From Pictodentalium vernedei (lineage: Eukaryota; Mollusca; Scaphopoda; Dentaliida; Dentaliidae), in contig CM062292.1 in NCBI GenBank assembly GCA_031216915.1, positions 206,295,262-206,359,261 on the forward strand: DNA of 64,000 nt, written 5' to 3'. Below, piece after piece: positions 34,144 through 45,609 of the stretch. Numbering within the stretch: position 1 is the first letter of the stretch; every line of letters starts with the position of its first letter. The translations under genes were made by a program, and so were the position numbers. Below the pieces are notes generated by a model. It was not told the DNA's origin, searched no databases, and was given only the letters and a program-made list of their open reading frames with translations.

Positions 34144-34893
34144 CAGGGGCGTAGTAAGCTAGTTTTATTGGGGGGGGGGGGAGGGGTAGGACCTATATTC
34201 CCATGACGTGACACGTCATCCGAGCGGCGAGTGGGGGTGAACATGAGAGGGGATACCCTCCGTCTCGTTGGGGGGGGGGGGGGGGTCCGGGGGCCTCCCC
34301 CAGGAAAATTTTTGAATTTAAGATGTAAAAACATGCATTCTGGTTGATTCTGAGCAAATAAATCGTATATTCCTATGACGCGTAGCGTCATCCGAACCGC
34401 AAAAAGGCGAGTGGGGGTAAGCACGAGAGGGGGTACCTCCCCATCTCGCTGGTGGGTGTCCGGGGGGCCTCCCCCGGGAAATTTTTTTAATTTAAGATGT
34501 ACAAATATGCATTCTGAGTGATTCTGAGCAAATACATCGTCAATAAGGAAATACGTCAGCTCTCTGATCAATTCAGCGTGATTTCGGAGAAGAATGACAG
34601 GAATTGTGAACATGCAATGAATTACTCTGTGGTTGGTTGGGGTTTAACATCGCTTTCCACAATTAGGCGATAACACAACTGTCAGTTTTATTGGTGGAAG
34701 AAAGCCCACATGGAACCCACTCAATCCAGTAATCATTAACAGTAATGTCGGAATATGGTAACCAGTGGGCATCCCGTGTGGAGAAACCACCAACCCAGCC
34801 CAGTAAAGCCTACTTTTGACAAATTTGTGGGGGTGGGGGAAATATCTCCCTTACCCCTCCCCCCCCCTCCCCCAACCGGTTCCTACGCCACTG
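34144..34893. mobile_element. Nested hAT-type MITE with 8-bp duplication
   Basis: Lies within 33631-35038. Ends caggggcgtagtaag and cctacgccactg; flanked by ttctaatc at 34136-34143 and 34894-34901. Its interior holds a tandem duplication of about 190 bp (34200-34350 against 34370-34540; shared ctcccccggga-like and atttaagatgtaaaa pieces) and a SINE piece. Confidence 0.88.
34625..34810 (-). repeat. SINE tail fragment inside the nested MITE
   Basis: Reverse-oriented: tggttggttggggtttaaca is the inverse of a typical SINE tail, and the ttggtggaagaaagcc part is the inverse of the ggctttcttccacc body segment. No promoter head is seen. Confidence 0.65.
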
Positions 34894-35043
34894 TTCTAAT
34901 CTGAGTTCAATAATGTAATGTCCAGTTTTATTAAGATTACATCGGTTGCTCCCATCATGGATAAACTAACGACAGAAAATGAGCAAATTACTGGGGGGGG
35001 CTGCAGCCCACCCAGCCCCCCCGGTTCCGACGGGCCTGTAGAT

Positions 35044-35870
35044 GAAATACAGTAACGCGCGGTGGTTTTGAGTACGGTTGCGGTCCATATGCTGACAGTC
35101 GGGGAAGTCGTCGACATGAAGAAGACAGTGGTGGGCAACTAACTGACCCATTTGAATCAGCGTATACCATTGTCGGAGCCCTGTTCTGGAGTGTAGCCGA
35201 ATTTCAGTGATTATGGAAACGATATAATGGCAAAAATAAACATATTGGGGAAGTCAGTTTTCGTTGTGAAGGGGGAATACGATATGCTGGTAGGGTATTT
35301 CAGAGCTGAGATGTGACGGGGTTCCGGGTTAAAGTCATCACTTGTGGTCACACTCGGTCCCACTGGTATAGAATATCATATCTGTGTCTTGGGCTTTATG
35401 TGAGCAGGTCGGCAATTTGGTATTGTGTGCGTTTTCTGAGAACAGGGAGAAAACTGTCGATCATCATCTTTCTTACCGTATCGCCCAATGCATGTGACCA
35501 GAGCGGTTTGTGGTGTCTGGTTATGTCCGGGTTTAGATCCCGTTGTTGCGTTTATAACGGACGATATAGTGAGGTAATAATCAACCCTTGGGCATCGGGA
35601 TGATCTCTGAGACAGGATTCACATTTGGGCGTTTATGGTATAGGAATAATGTAGCAGTTGAACTTAAATACAACAGAATTAGGTGGTCTTGGTAATATAT
35701 GGGGGAGGGAGGGGGTGTAACAAACGAGGCCCTATTGGCAGTGGTCCATAAACTCAAGACTTGGAAAGAGGTGACTCACAGGAGATGTATGGGAACCAAC
35801 CGAGCCCTCACATCCACCATCAATATACGTCACCTCTAGGAGTCTTGGGTCGAGCATTCTTTGTTATTGT
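35044..35870. repeat. About 0.94-kb repeat unit, copy 2
   Basis: Landmarks gcggtccatatgctgacagt, gtagccgaatttcagtgatt, acgatatgctggtagggtat and ctctaggagtcttgggtcg keep the order of copy 1. Its left part was split by the hAT-like element ending at 35038. Confidence 0.75.
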
Positions 35871-35879
35871 TGTTGAATA

Positions 35880-36620
35880 TATACACAATGAAAAAGTTAA
35901 GCACCCCCTGGATACATTACGATGGTAAATGTATTGCTTGACATCAGTAAAGTACTCGCAAAGTAAGCTTCAAAAACTAAATGCTATTTTGAAAGAACAT
36001 ATTCAGGCAATACGAGAACACAAAATCTTAGTCTTCATCATCATTTCAATGACAGCATTGATCAACCCCCAAACTATCTGCTAGAGCTCAATACGATACC
36101 CGTTTAGTTTGGAGCTGTATAGTCCACAAGGCAACAGTATTTGGCAATAATGGATAATAAAAATGTAATTTGAAACATCTAGAGAAGATGAGCCAGTGTT
36201 ACAGTTCAGTATCTGCTGTATACCCCATGTGCTTGGATAACAGCTTCTATTCTACGTCGCATACTCCATCAATCGCAGTATCCGTTGCAGAGGTAACTGT
36301 CGCCACTCCTGATGTAAAGCTACTTCCAATTCTCGCAGAGTTTGTATTGGAGGTTCGTGTGCTTGTGTCCAACACTCTGGAATGTCCCAATGTGTCACAG
36401 TGGATTCAGATCAGGACTGACCAAGCAACGGTAGTCAACGCAGTGCTGTGAATGAAATATGCTGAACACCAGGCCAAACACCTTCCCGGTGATCTCTTAG
36501 TAGTGGAAGTTTGATGGTCCTTTTGGACCTCAATAGCTTCTCTCAGTATGTTCAGGACGGTTTTCGTGGAGATTTGTCCATTGGTAGCCACGGGCTCTTC
36601 AAAACGAATGCCAGTAACTT
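35880..36620 (-). mobile_element. Internally deleted Tc1-like element
   Basis: The left end carries aaaaagttaagcacccc, typical of Tc1 ends. The minus strand holds the C-terminal part of a Tc1 transposase: SPDLNPL near 36400, then PIQTLRELEVALHQEW and LPLQRILRLMEYAT. Next to it, at 36460-36600, comes the N-terminal HTH part (GQISTKTVLNILREA, then CLAWCSAYF). The whole catalytic core between them is missing. A stop and at least one frameshift are present. I find no clear right inverted end. Confidence 0.75.
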
Positions 36621-37160
36621 CGACCCACCACAATTTCGACCCGAAGTCACTTCGACCCAAATCGACCCACATCTTTTGGAAATACCGTTCGTGTGTTATT
36701 ACAAAACTTGTTGTGGTAGGGGGGGATTCTTATAGTTATGCACAATTCCTTGTCACCTTCCAGTTCTCGATTCCTGGGGGGGGGGGGGGCGTGTATGATT
36801 CCAATACCCTATTGCCATTCTCACACTCAAACCAAATAAGATTATTGGCCTTCGCTCCCGAGTCTCGTGGATTCATAAGAAAATAAGGTTATTCGGGTCA
36901 TAGGGATTTCAAATGCCACATTGTCCCTGGGCGCGCTGAAACTTTTCATTGCAAAATAGTAGCTTGAATTTACCGGAGTGGGTCGAAATTACTTTGGATA
37001 GAAATTACCGATCGGCAAGGTGGTCAGCGGGATGGCTTCTCAGTCGGAAAATAGTGGGTCGCAGTTCCCGAAATTGGGTCGAAATTACTTTGGGTCGAAA
37101 AGACTTTTTGGAGGTCGAAGTTACTTTGCGTCGAAAGTACAGTGGGTCGTTTTACTGGAT
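36620..37160. repeat. Element bounded by inverted GGGTCGAA repeats
   Basis: At the left, cgaccc occurs five times in 50 bases (36619-36668: acttcgacccacc, atttcgacccgaag, acttcgacccaaatcgaccc). At the right (36978-37150) the inverse gggtcgaaattacttt and relatives recur. The centre has G runs and no coding signal. The class is unknown. Confidence 0.55.
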
Positions 37161-37739
37161 ATCTTCATTACAGTACTTAAGGTGATTTGCTGTCGTCACG
37201 CGAGCCTAAGATGTACCCTGCTTTCACGCTGTGGTCTAACGGGGGTGGGGGGTTGTTTTGACCTTGGACAGTCCTTCACCTCATTGGTTCACATGTGTTT
37301 TCTCACCAAACGGCTGTTGACCGTGTGATAGATGGCGAGTTGACGACCGATTGCTTTAAAGAACACACCAGTGAAATGCATACCAATAATTTGCCATCTT
37401 TATGCATATGCCATCCTTCTTCGTATCGTGGGGACAGGTGGGTAGTGATTGAGCATTGATCAATTCGTAGTCATGCGCAAACTGTATTTCGGAAAAGTCT
37501 TGGGTTGCATTGTGCACGTCATTCCTGTATCCAGGTTGTGGGACACATTCAATCATATACGTTCACAACCATTTGTTGGATCATCAATATAATCAAACAT
37601 ATAACCAGCAACAGACTTTCAATGAACAGTGGCATGTTATCATTCATTAAATTTTGGGGTGCCTAGCTTTTTTCTTTATGTATAGAAGTGACCTAAAGGG
37701 CGTTGAGGTATATCCATGCAATCCTGTCGATGACGCTAG
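37161..37739. other. No recognisable gene
   Basis: Noncoding; short frames lack domains. Confidence 0.45.
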
Positions 37740-38165
37740 AGATGGTAGACTAGGTGAAATACATTGACTAAAATAGTGGCTTTGGGGATATTGATGGTTC
37801 ATAGGTCGAGAGTCGGCAAAGGCAACGACACGGCGAAGGCAGTGGTTGACAACCAGCCAACCCATTCCCATTATTATGTCTCAATCATCGTATAAAGGGA
37901 GTCCCGTTCTGGGGTGTAGTCGAATTTCAATGGGTACGAGGCAACATGATGTGCGGCGGGTCCCCATTGCAGGAATCATGGGTGGTTTATGGGAGGAGGT
38001 GTAGCTCTCCGTTGATACGGATTACAGGTCGTTCCGTGCAATAATGGTACTGGTTGAAATACATTTATGGTGAAAGTCAGGCTGTGTAGATGAGCGTATC
38101 GTGTAACGATATACCGGGAGGGTATCTCCGGACGAAATATGATTGGAATCAGCTAGTTCAAAATG
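37740..38165. repeat. About 0.94-kb repeat unit, copy 3 (partial)
   Basis: Repeats the landmarks ggttcataggtcgagagtcgg, tgtagtcgaatttcaatggg and gtgtaacgatataccggg in the same order, then stops at about 38165. Confidence 0.7.
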
Positions 38166-38564
38166 TCATGATTTCAATCTCATGGGCGTGCTATTATTAC
38201 CAAAGTTAACTGGGTGGTCAATGGTGTGGTGTAGATGGCGTGAAGTGCGATAAAAATTCCTGCCATTTGTAAGGAAGCGCTGCCGGTGGTTGCGATATTG
38301 GTATAGAGCGTCAACGTGACTTAGCTTAGAGGTTATAAAATACATTTTTTCGTGTGAAGACCGCCCAATAAATTCCAGAACCTCGTTTATAAGTTTAAAA
38401 ACTGATATACCAGTCTCAAGGTTGAGAATTAGATCTGAACTCTTTGTCTTTGCTTTGTTTTCAACTGCTTGTTGCAATGTATATCTATCATGTATGAACG
38501 ACAGGGCACTCGACCGAGACGCACACCATCGCCCCGAAATACATATCGTGGAATTTACAACCAT
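38166..38564 (-). CDS. Hypothetical protein, 132 residues
   Basis: A 132-codon minus-strand frame with a mixed, non-repetitive composition (for example AVENKAKTKSSDLILNLET and FKLINEVLEFIGRSSHEK). I recognise no domain. It starts directly after repeat copy 3. It might be an exon of an unrecognised gene, part of a transposon, or a chance frame. No splice context or neighbour supports one choice. Confidence 0.3.
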   Translation of the reverse strand: MVVNSTICISGRWCASRSSALSFIHDRYTLQQAVENKAKTKSSDLILNLETGISVFKLINEVLEFIGRSSHEKMYFITSKLSHVDALYQYRNHRQRFLTNGRNFYRTSRHLHHTIDHPVNFGNNSTPMRLKS

Positions 38565-39230
<666 letters not shown>

Positions 39231-39369
39231 GTTTTCTTTCACCCTTTTATGGCATTCTCCAGGCTATAAAGCTGCCGTTGCCACTTGGTGATGAAAGCTT
39301 TGTGGACACTGACAGTTGGTGTCCACTGACCTCAAAAGTCCACAACGTTGGTTATCACGCGCAGTGTAG

Positions 39370-39530
39370 TATTCACACATATACCTACCTGAGGACACAA
39401 CACACACCCTCACCTTCATACCCCCATACATACACACCCTCTCGCCACCACACACTCACACTAACACCATCAAACTCACACCCTCACGCACTCTTGTACA
39501 CAAACACACACATACACACGCTAAAAGATT
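39370..39530 (+). repeat. CA-rich low-complexity tract
   Basis: Imperfect acacac/accctcac repetition following the large microsatellite. Confidence 0.85.
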
Positions 39531-39720
39531 AACACTTCGATTATCGCCAGCATGGATAATAATTGTGTGATATTCTTTATTCTTAATCCTTTCACATCTT
39601 CCAAGGTCAACAAACACCAAATGGTATTATATCAATGAGACACGCGTGGTTCTAGAATTAACAAGGCTGTCAACACGTGGTCACATTATTGACAAAAATA
39701 TTTCATCTTAGTTTATATAA

Positions 39721-40038
39721 TTAATTTTTCCAAACGTCGTCTACATTTTGGTATTTTTTTATTGACGAATTGTCGTGCATACCAACAGTTTTCTTTAAAC
39801 CAGATTTCCTACTCTCATAGCGTATGGTATGCAGGGATGTAACTCCAATCATGTTTTCGAAGAATTTGGAATACTGATTTCTGACCCCTGAGTAGTAGGA
39901 GATGTATGGATCGTGCCTTATTGGCAGGATCTCATGGGGGGCCCGCAGGGGGGACCGATGGAGGGAGTAGTAGGAGATCCGGTTGTATAAACGAAATACG
40001 GACAGCAGCCCCCAGAGCTTAATGGTTTTAGTGGACAC
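39721..40038 (-). CDS. Hypothetical frame, 105 residues
   Basis: An open minus-strand frame with no recognised domain (includes SRKSGLKKTVGMHDNSS). Its first 17 codons lie in the inverted end of the MULE at 39992-41385, so its start at least is accidental. Low support. Confidence 0.2.
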   Translation of the reverse strand: MSTKTIKLWGLLSVFRLYNRISYYSLHRSPLRAPHEILPIRHDPYISYYSGVRNQYSKFFENMIGVTSLHTIRYESRKSGLKKTVGMHDNSSIKKYQNVDDVWKN

Positions 40039-41385
40039 TAGCCCCCAGAAGAGTTTCTTAGTTGGACATTACCCCCCCCCCCCCCAAAGCGAAAAACATA
40101 GGTGGACGTCAGCCCCCCACTCAGAAAATGAAGTGGATATTAGCCCCCCCCCCCCCCAATTAGTAGGATTGAATTGATTATTTTTAGTAGTCTGGCTTGA
40201 CTGATATTAGTGTGATATTAGCCCCCCCCCCCCCCCCCCCCCCCCAGTTAGTAGGATTTAATTTATTCTTCTCAGTAGTATGGCATGCCTACCATTAGTG
40301 TGATACCTTGAATACACAATATGCAGACCTCCATAGTTAATTTATTTCCTGATAGCAAAATGTAATCAACATCTCCAGACTAATGTCCAACTAGGAACTT
40401 GTAGCCATTCAAGGTGTTGTTAAACTAGAGTCAATATGACGCTGAGGATTAACATTTTTAGATGAGTAGTGACATATAACAAAACTATAAAACACCACAG
40501 TTTACATAAGTATTCAACTAGTAAAATGGAAGTGATAAAAAGTTTGAAAGGTGGTCGAAAACTAGTGTTTTATGGGTTTTCATATGCAGTGAAAAAAAAC
40601 GCGCAAAGAGTCAATCCACTGGGAATGTTCCAAACGCAAAAGCAGTAAATGCAATGGGACTGTAACAACTGATCTCCTGGTTAGCCGAATAACAGTGTCA
40701 ACATCCCACTGCCACGCAGCTGACCAGATGGCGATTGAGGCCTACAAAGTTAGGGAGGAGATGAAGGATCTTGTTAGCAACAGTCGGGGCAATCCTGGTC
40801 AGATAATGTCCGACAAGCTACTCAGTTATCCAGTTGATGTTCGTGTAGCCGCTGGAAAACCTGGTACCATCAAACGACAGAAACGCGGAGATACCCCCAC
40901 TAGAACCAAAAAAGGTTGAAGACACACCTGTTCTACCAGACAATTTCACAACAAGTGAAGGGTCTGATAATATTCAATTCCTCATATATGACAATTTCAC
41001 TGAAGGAGAAATCAATGATAACCGCATCCTTGTGTTCGCAACCAAAGCTAGTCTAGAACATCTCCCTCGCGGTGATCATTGGTACATAGACGGGACATTT
41101 GGGACTGCACCAAAACAATTCAAGCAACTGTTTGTTATCCATGCTGCTGTTGATATAGTTTTTGCAACTTGGGTTTATGCCTTGCTGCCAAACAAACAAA
41201 AACCCTCTTATGAAGAGGTGTTCGCTGCCGTGTTGAATTCTTGTCAAAGCCACGAACTAGTTCCAGATCCCACAACAATCTCGTGTTTATTTGAACAAGC
41301 AAACAAACGCTAGTGTCCACTAATACCATTGAGCTCTGGGGGCTAACATCCTGGGGGCTACTGTCCTACATTCGTAGAAACCATG
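39992..41385 (+). mobile_element. Small Mutator-like element (MULE)
   Basis: Inverted ends: the left has gacagcagcccccagagctt and gtggacactagccccca; the right has the inverse pieces tagtgtccac, gagctctgggggct and gggggctactgtcc (41310-41385). The left end is followed by three C-run blocks (40070, 40146, 40221) that repeat an attagccccc motif. Inside lie a FLYWCH finger and part of a MULE transposase. No duplication could be fixed because the exact ends are unclear. Confidence 0.72.
40526..41313 (+). pseudogene. FLYWCH zinc finger + MULE transposase, frameshifted and truncated
   Basis: The start at 40526 opens MEVIKSLKGGRKLVFYGFSY, the first strand of a FLYWCH finger. After a frameshift near 40600 the zinc ligands follow as WECSKR, SKCNGTV and SHCHAAD. 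The next frameshift is near 40900. From 41032 the MULE core reads WYIDGTFGTAPKQFKQLF and VYALLPNKQKPSYEEVF; the Asp in DGTF is the expected first catalytic residue. The frame stops at 41313 inside the right inverted end, so the later catalytic residues are missing. FLYWCH plus MULE is a known domain pair of animal Mutator-like transposons. Confidence 0.78.
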
Positions 41386-42484
41386 GGCTTTTACGACAAT
41401 TAGCCCCACCAGCCCCAAACAGTCCCCACCAACCCCACTAGTTCGCAACAGTACTCAAGTCCCCCTCCCCCACAAAAAAAACCCGACTACATTTGATATG
41501 GATTCTTCAAGAATATTTTGCAGCACGTAGTGCAAAAGGACCACCATACCTTTCACATAGCCCTCATGGCCTCATGAATACGATTAAAAAGGTCAAACGT
41601 TTTCCAAAAAAGGGGTCCTGAAATTGGGGTCCCAGGGGCTATGGCTGTTAAATACAGAGATGAGGCCCAAAGGGGATAGTAAATTAGGCCTCATTGAGGA
41701 TTTTTTTATGGCTCTCAATGGCTTCAAACGAAATGAGGTTAAGAAGGATAGTAAATTAGACCTCATTGGGGGATTTTCTCACAGCCTCATTGCCTCAAAC
41801 GACTAAAAAGAGAATTCTCCAAAAGGTGTCCTCGATAGGTATATAGTCATTATTGAACAGCTCTTTAGTAATAAAGCGAATTGTCTAAAGAAACAATTGA
41901 ATAGACCCATTTTGAAATGTTAGGCCATTTTATAAACAGTAATTTAAGTGGAATGGAGCTTTGCCGTAATTTAAAATTGTAAAGCAGAGGTCAAACATAT
42001 ATTAAATAATGTTCAAGTTTTTAGTGTTTGCTTTATCTTTGGGGCACTCAGCTCATTAGTCATTACCCCTTCTGATAACACCAATGTAGGGTCCTAAAGT
42101 GGAGCCAAAATATTAGAACCGCTACACTCGCAACATATTTTCCAGGGGTACCATGCACGCACTACAACTTTTTCCAGCTATTATAAACATTTGCTATCAT
42201 CTACAAATATGGCAGATCCGGAATTGGTGAAGCCAATATTTATAGAAATTGTGCCTACACCGAATGAGTTGAAACTTGCTGGAGGTTCAAAATGTGGTCA
42301 CCTTTATGCGGTCAACAGAGGTCATTAAGTGCATATTTTTCTGACCTATTAGGAATTGCAGTTTATACCAATTAATGCAGTTCTTAAGATTATACATGTA
42401 CCTCATCAATCAAATAAATGGCAGAGCCAATAATGTCAATTTCTGATTCCTTGGTCGAACCCTCTAAATAGTGTGCACAAATAT
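41386..42484. other. No recognisable gene
   Basis: Contains two direct copies of a ggatagtaaatta(g)-cctcattg segment at about 41674 and 41748, nothing else identifiable. Confidence 0.5.
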
Positions 42485-42710
42485 GCCTTTTTCTGGTTTC
42501 TTAGAAAAATTGTTCTGATTCCTGAATGAATATCTGTAAATACTGTCAACGAAAACTCATTTCTGATTTGTTAAAAACTATTTACTCCTGAAAATAAACC
42601 TCCACAAATTCTTTTTCTATGTAGTTTTTTCCCCCTGATACTTTAACCCTTTTCACATGGACTTGAATTTACTGGTGGCAGTAAATTCTGTTACTCTAGT
42701 TTTCAGTTGG
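42485..42710. repeat. Dispersed repeat, inverted partner of 29165-29390
   Basis: Reverse-complement copy of 29165-29390; contains gaatatctgtaaatactgtc, ctcctgaaaataaacctcc and gatactttaacccttttcac. Confidence 0.75.
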
Positions 42711-43733
42711 TTTTATTTGAACCTAAAAAGATCAAATCTTAAACGATTTAAAAAAAAATTAAAAAAGAAACTAATTCCTGCGAACTGCATCTCCGGCGAA
42801 TTGCGTCCACAGCGAAATGTCCACTTCGGCGAAATTGTCATCTGAAGAAGAGTCAATAACCCTCACTGCGCGGGTCTAAATTCTAATTTGATCAAAACGT
42901 TCCACTTGATTGACTTCACTGTCTTCAGCACGAGCTGATGTGTCGTGGCGACTCCATTTCCAGAAAAAACAGAAAATGGCGATCTCAATGTTGCGTGCAC
43001 CTGTCTCACGTTTCAGGAATATTCATCGACGTTTTTTATCCACTTGAAATTGAACACACAGTGAATCAATAAGTTGATTTTATCTTGCATTGTCTTGCCA
43101 GTGTGTGTGTCGGAAATTACAATTACAAATTAAGGGGCTATATAAGTAATGGAATTTTGTTTATTTTGAATTTCCCACCTCTGATACAGTCAACTCGGCA
43201 GTATCGGATCTGGGGTACAGTCTGATTCAGGCAGTAACGGGCCGGCCACCTTTCAAATTTTCGTTTTTTGCTCTCAGATAAAATAAGTTATCCAAATTTT
43301 GTTTTTTGTTTTATTGAAAGATGGGTAGGTATCTGACACTCTTTATTGTAGCTGAATTGTTTACATTGTAAGCATTTACCTTCCGTTCATTCTGGTTTAA
43401 CATCCATGCCCTGCCATGCAGTAAAAAGTTTGTTGATTTGAACCGGGTTAGAGATACCGAACCGGGTTAGCTGCATTTTACGAGGACCACAGACCTGGTT
43501 AGCTAGGTTGTCGAGAACCTAGTTTTACGGGGTTGAGCTCCAAACAACTAACAAATGCAATGTGAAAACAAGGACACATGTATCTCAAAACGAAATGTCT
43601 AACAAACTGCACACAAGTTGACCAAAATGGTTAATCTTGCATATGGAACTTTTCACCCAAATTCTCCGAAAAATGGAAAAACACACAGTAAGGTGGTTAG
43701 AAAGTTTTGAGCCACCTGCATAGAACCTACAAA
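42711..43733. other. No recognisable gene
   Basis: A/T-rich. A segment near 43218 (attcaggcagtaacggg) recurs inverted near 49910. No coding signal. Confidence 0.5.
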
Positions 43734-44684
43734 CAGGGCCGGCGGAAGAAGGGGGGCGACGGGGGCGATCGCCCCCCTTGCCCTCGCCCACGGGGGCGAG
43801 CAGGGGCGAAAGTGTCCGAAAATAAAAAATTAGCATTGTTATTGATCAACCATCAGAAAAAAACAGGATCATACTGATCAGCCTATTATTCAGTTGTATC
43901 TTTGAAGAACCAATTCTCCGGCATGGATGTATATGTATACATTAACCCTTTACCCAACGTAACTGCCAAAACCGGCCAGCGCTATTCTCAAAAATAGCCA
44001 ATTAATTTTTAAAATATTTTCATTTTTTGTCTCAAAAACATAGGTTATGACCCCTCGTTGGAACGAGCTCGTCGAGCTCGTTCCATCGAGGGGTCATAAC
44101 CTATGTTTTTGAGACAAAAAATGAAAAAATTAGTTATTCAAGAATTTTTTTGCAAGTGTCGTCTGCTTTTCATGTTAGGTAAAGGGTTAATTGCCCATGG
44201 GCATGGCATTCAATGAATAGTAGGCCTATGAATCAGCAAATTTTGCCTACCTGCTCAGCCTGACTGTTTTATTAGTTAGATGGCCAAAAGCCGAGTTTGT
44301 CGACAACAAAACTGGTTCGAAGCCTATGGCACTAGATAATCCGAGACTTATACTAGCACCGAGAGGGGGTAGGTAAACAGGGCAACTGCTCCAGGGTCCG
44401 GCCTCCGGCTGTAAAAAAATCATTTTCTTTCTATTATAAAAATACAAGAGGAATTTCAGGCCAAAGGCCACCAGAATGCACAATTTGAGAGCTCCATTAA
44501 AAATTTCCAGGGGGAAAACCCCTCCACCCCCCCCCCCCCCTTCTAATACCTCGTGTCTTCGGCACTCGGTGCAGATGCCTTCAGCATCTGAGGCGTCCCC
44601 TCCCAATTTTTAAGCAATATACGTGCACTTGCCCTCATCAGAAAGTTTCGCTCCCCTTGCCCTTCGCTGCTTCCGCCGGCCCTG
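43734..44684. mobile_element. hAT-type nonautonomous element with 8-bp duplication
   Basis: 951 bp from cagggccggcggaag to the inverse cttccgccggccctg, flanked by cctacaaa on both sides (43726-43733 and 44685-44692). The interior has G/C-rich ends (gggggcgatcgccccc) and a nested TTAA-flanked MITE. No transposase domain is visible; the 119-codon minus frame at 44247-44606 is not supported. Confidence 0.93.
43946..44186. mobile_element. Rearranged, partly palindromic piggyBac-like MITE
   Basis: Flanked by TTAA (43942-43945 and 44187-44190) with ccctttaccc / ggtaaaggg ends. It is the family of 22901-23088 in the opposite direction, but the central ggggtcataacctatgtt block occurs twice in inverted orientation, joined by a near-perfect palindrome (ggaacgagctcg, t, cgagctcgttcc) at about 44060-44084. 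Confidence 0.85.
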
Positions 44685-44829
44685 CCTACAAATGTATATG
44701 AAAGCAAAAACTCACACAACTATGTGAAAATCATGTACAATTGACTTAAGAGTTGACCTGAACAGTAATTCTCAAAACTGGAAAATCACCAAGTTTTGGC
44801 CTAAATTGAAAATTGAAAATTTCAAGAGA

Positions 44830-45609
44830 AATTAAGAAAAGAATCCACTTTATTAGGGTCAAATACTGTTGTAATAGCTGCAGAGCAGCTACAAATAAAT
44901 ATTATTGCAATGGGCCATTTCGCTTCGAGAAAATTAGCTAAAGTCTGAACAGAAGGTGATGTGAACACTAATTGTTACAAGTTTGAAATAATGAACTTAA
45001 ATTGTGAAAGGTTGTAAAAAGAAAGAAGTATGAAGAAAAGTCACATTATTGGGGTTGAATACTCCATATAAAATTCCTTCCAATGTGCCAACAAGCCGAT
45101 GTAAACGTAACTTATTACAACACAGAATTAGTCAAAAATGTTATGGTATAAGGGTTAAGTATGGTTGTGAAGGTCCCCTATAACGTATATGTGAAATATC
45201 AAGTTCCCAAAAAACCTCAGATTGAAAGATATAATAACCCTTAATGTTACTAGTAACAAGTATGAGAAACTATTAAGGCAAAAAAATAATTTTGAAAATA
45301 TTTTTTTCAAGAAAGTGGCTATCAGTCCCAAAAAGACATCACATCAGTAAAATAAAATAGGAGGTGCACAATGGCATTATGTGATGAAGAATCACTGAAA
45401 GTTTCATTGAAATCCATTCATTGGTGAAAGATGAGTTGCAGAAGAAACATTTTTTCAAGAAAGTGACTATAAGTACCAACAAAAAAATATATCACATCAA
45501 AAAATAAACTAAGCTTTAATGTTACTAGAAACAAGTATTAGAAAGTATTAAGGCAGAAAAGAAATTTTGAAAATAATTTTTTTCAGGAAAGTGACTATAA
45601 GTCCGAACC
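44830..45609. repeat. Diverged partial units of the 1.24-kb repeat family
   Basis: Recognisable by tcaagaaagtggctat / aagtgactataagt and ttactagtaacaagtatgag pieces, which recur in the units to the right. Confidence 0.65.

Larger units (their letters stand above)
33631..35038. mobile_element. hAT-like element with perfect 15-bp inverted ends
   Basis: Starts caggcccgtcggaac and ends with its exact inverse gttccgacgggcctg. The bases tagat flank both sides (33626-33630 and 35039-35043), a 5-bp duplication. Without the nested element inside it, it is about 650 bp. It contains fragments such as a long G run then aattttttgaaaagggc that resemble decayed hAT MITE interiors. No transposase. It interrupts repeat copy 2. 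Confidence 0.85.

Noticed and set aside
44247-44606. A 119-residue Gly/Pro-rich frame
   Set aside because: It lies inside a nonautonomous hAT element and is driven by a poly-G/poly-C tract.
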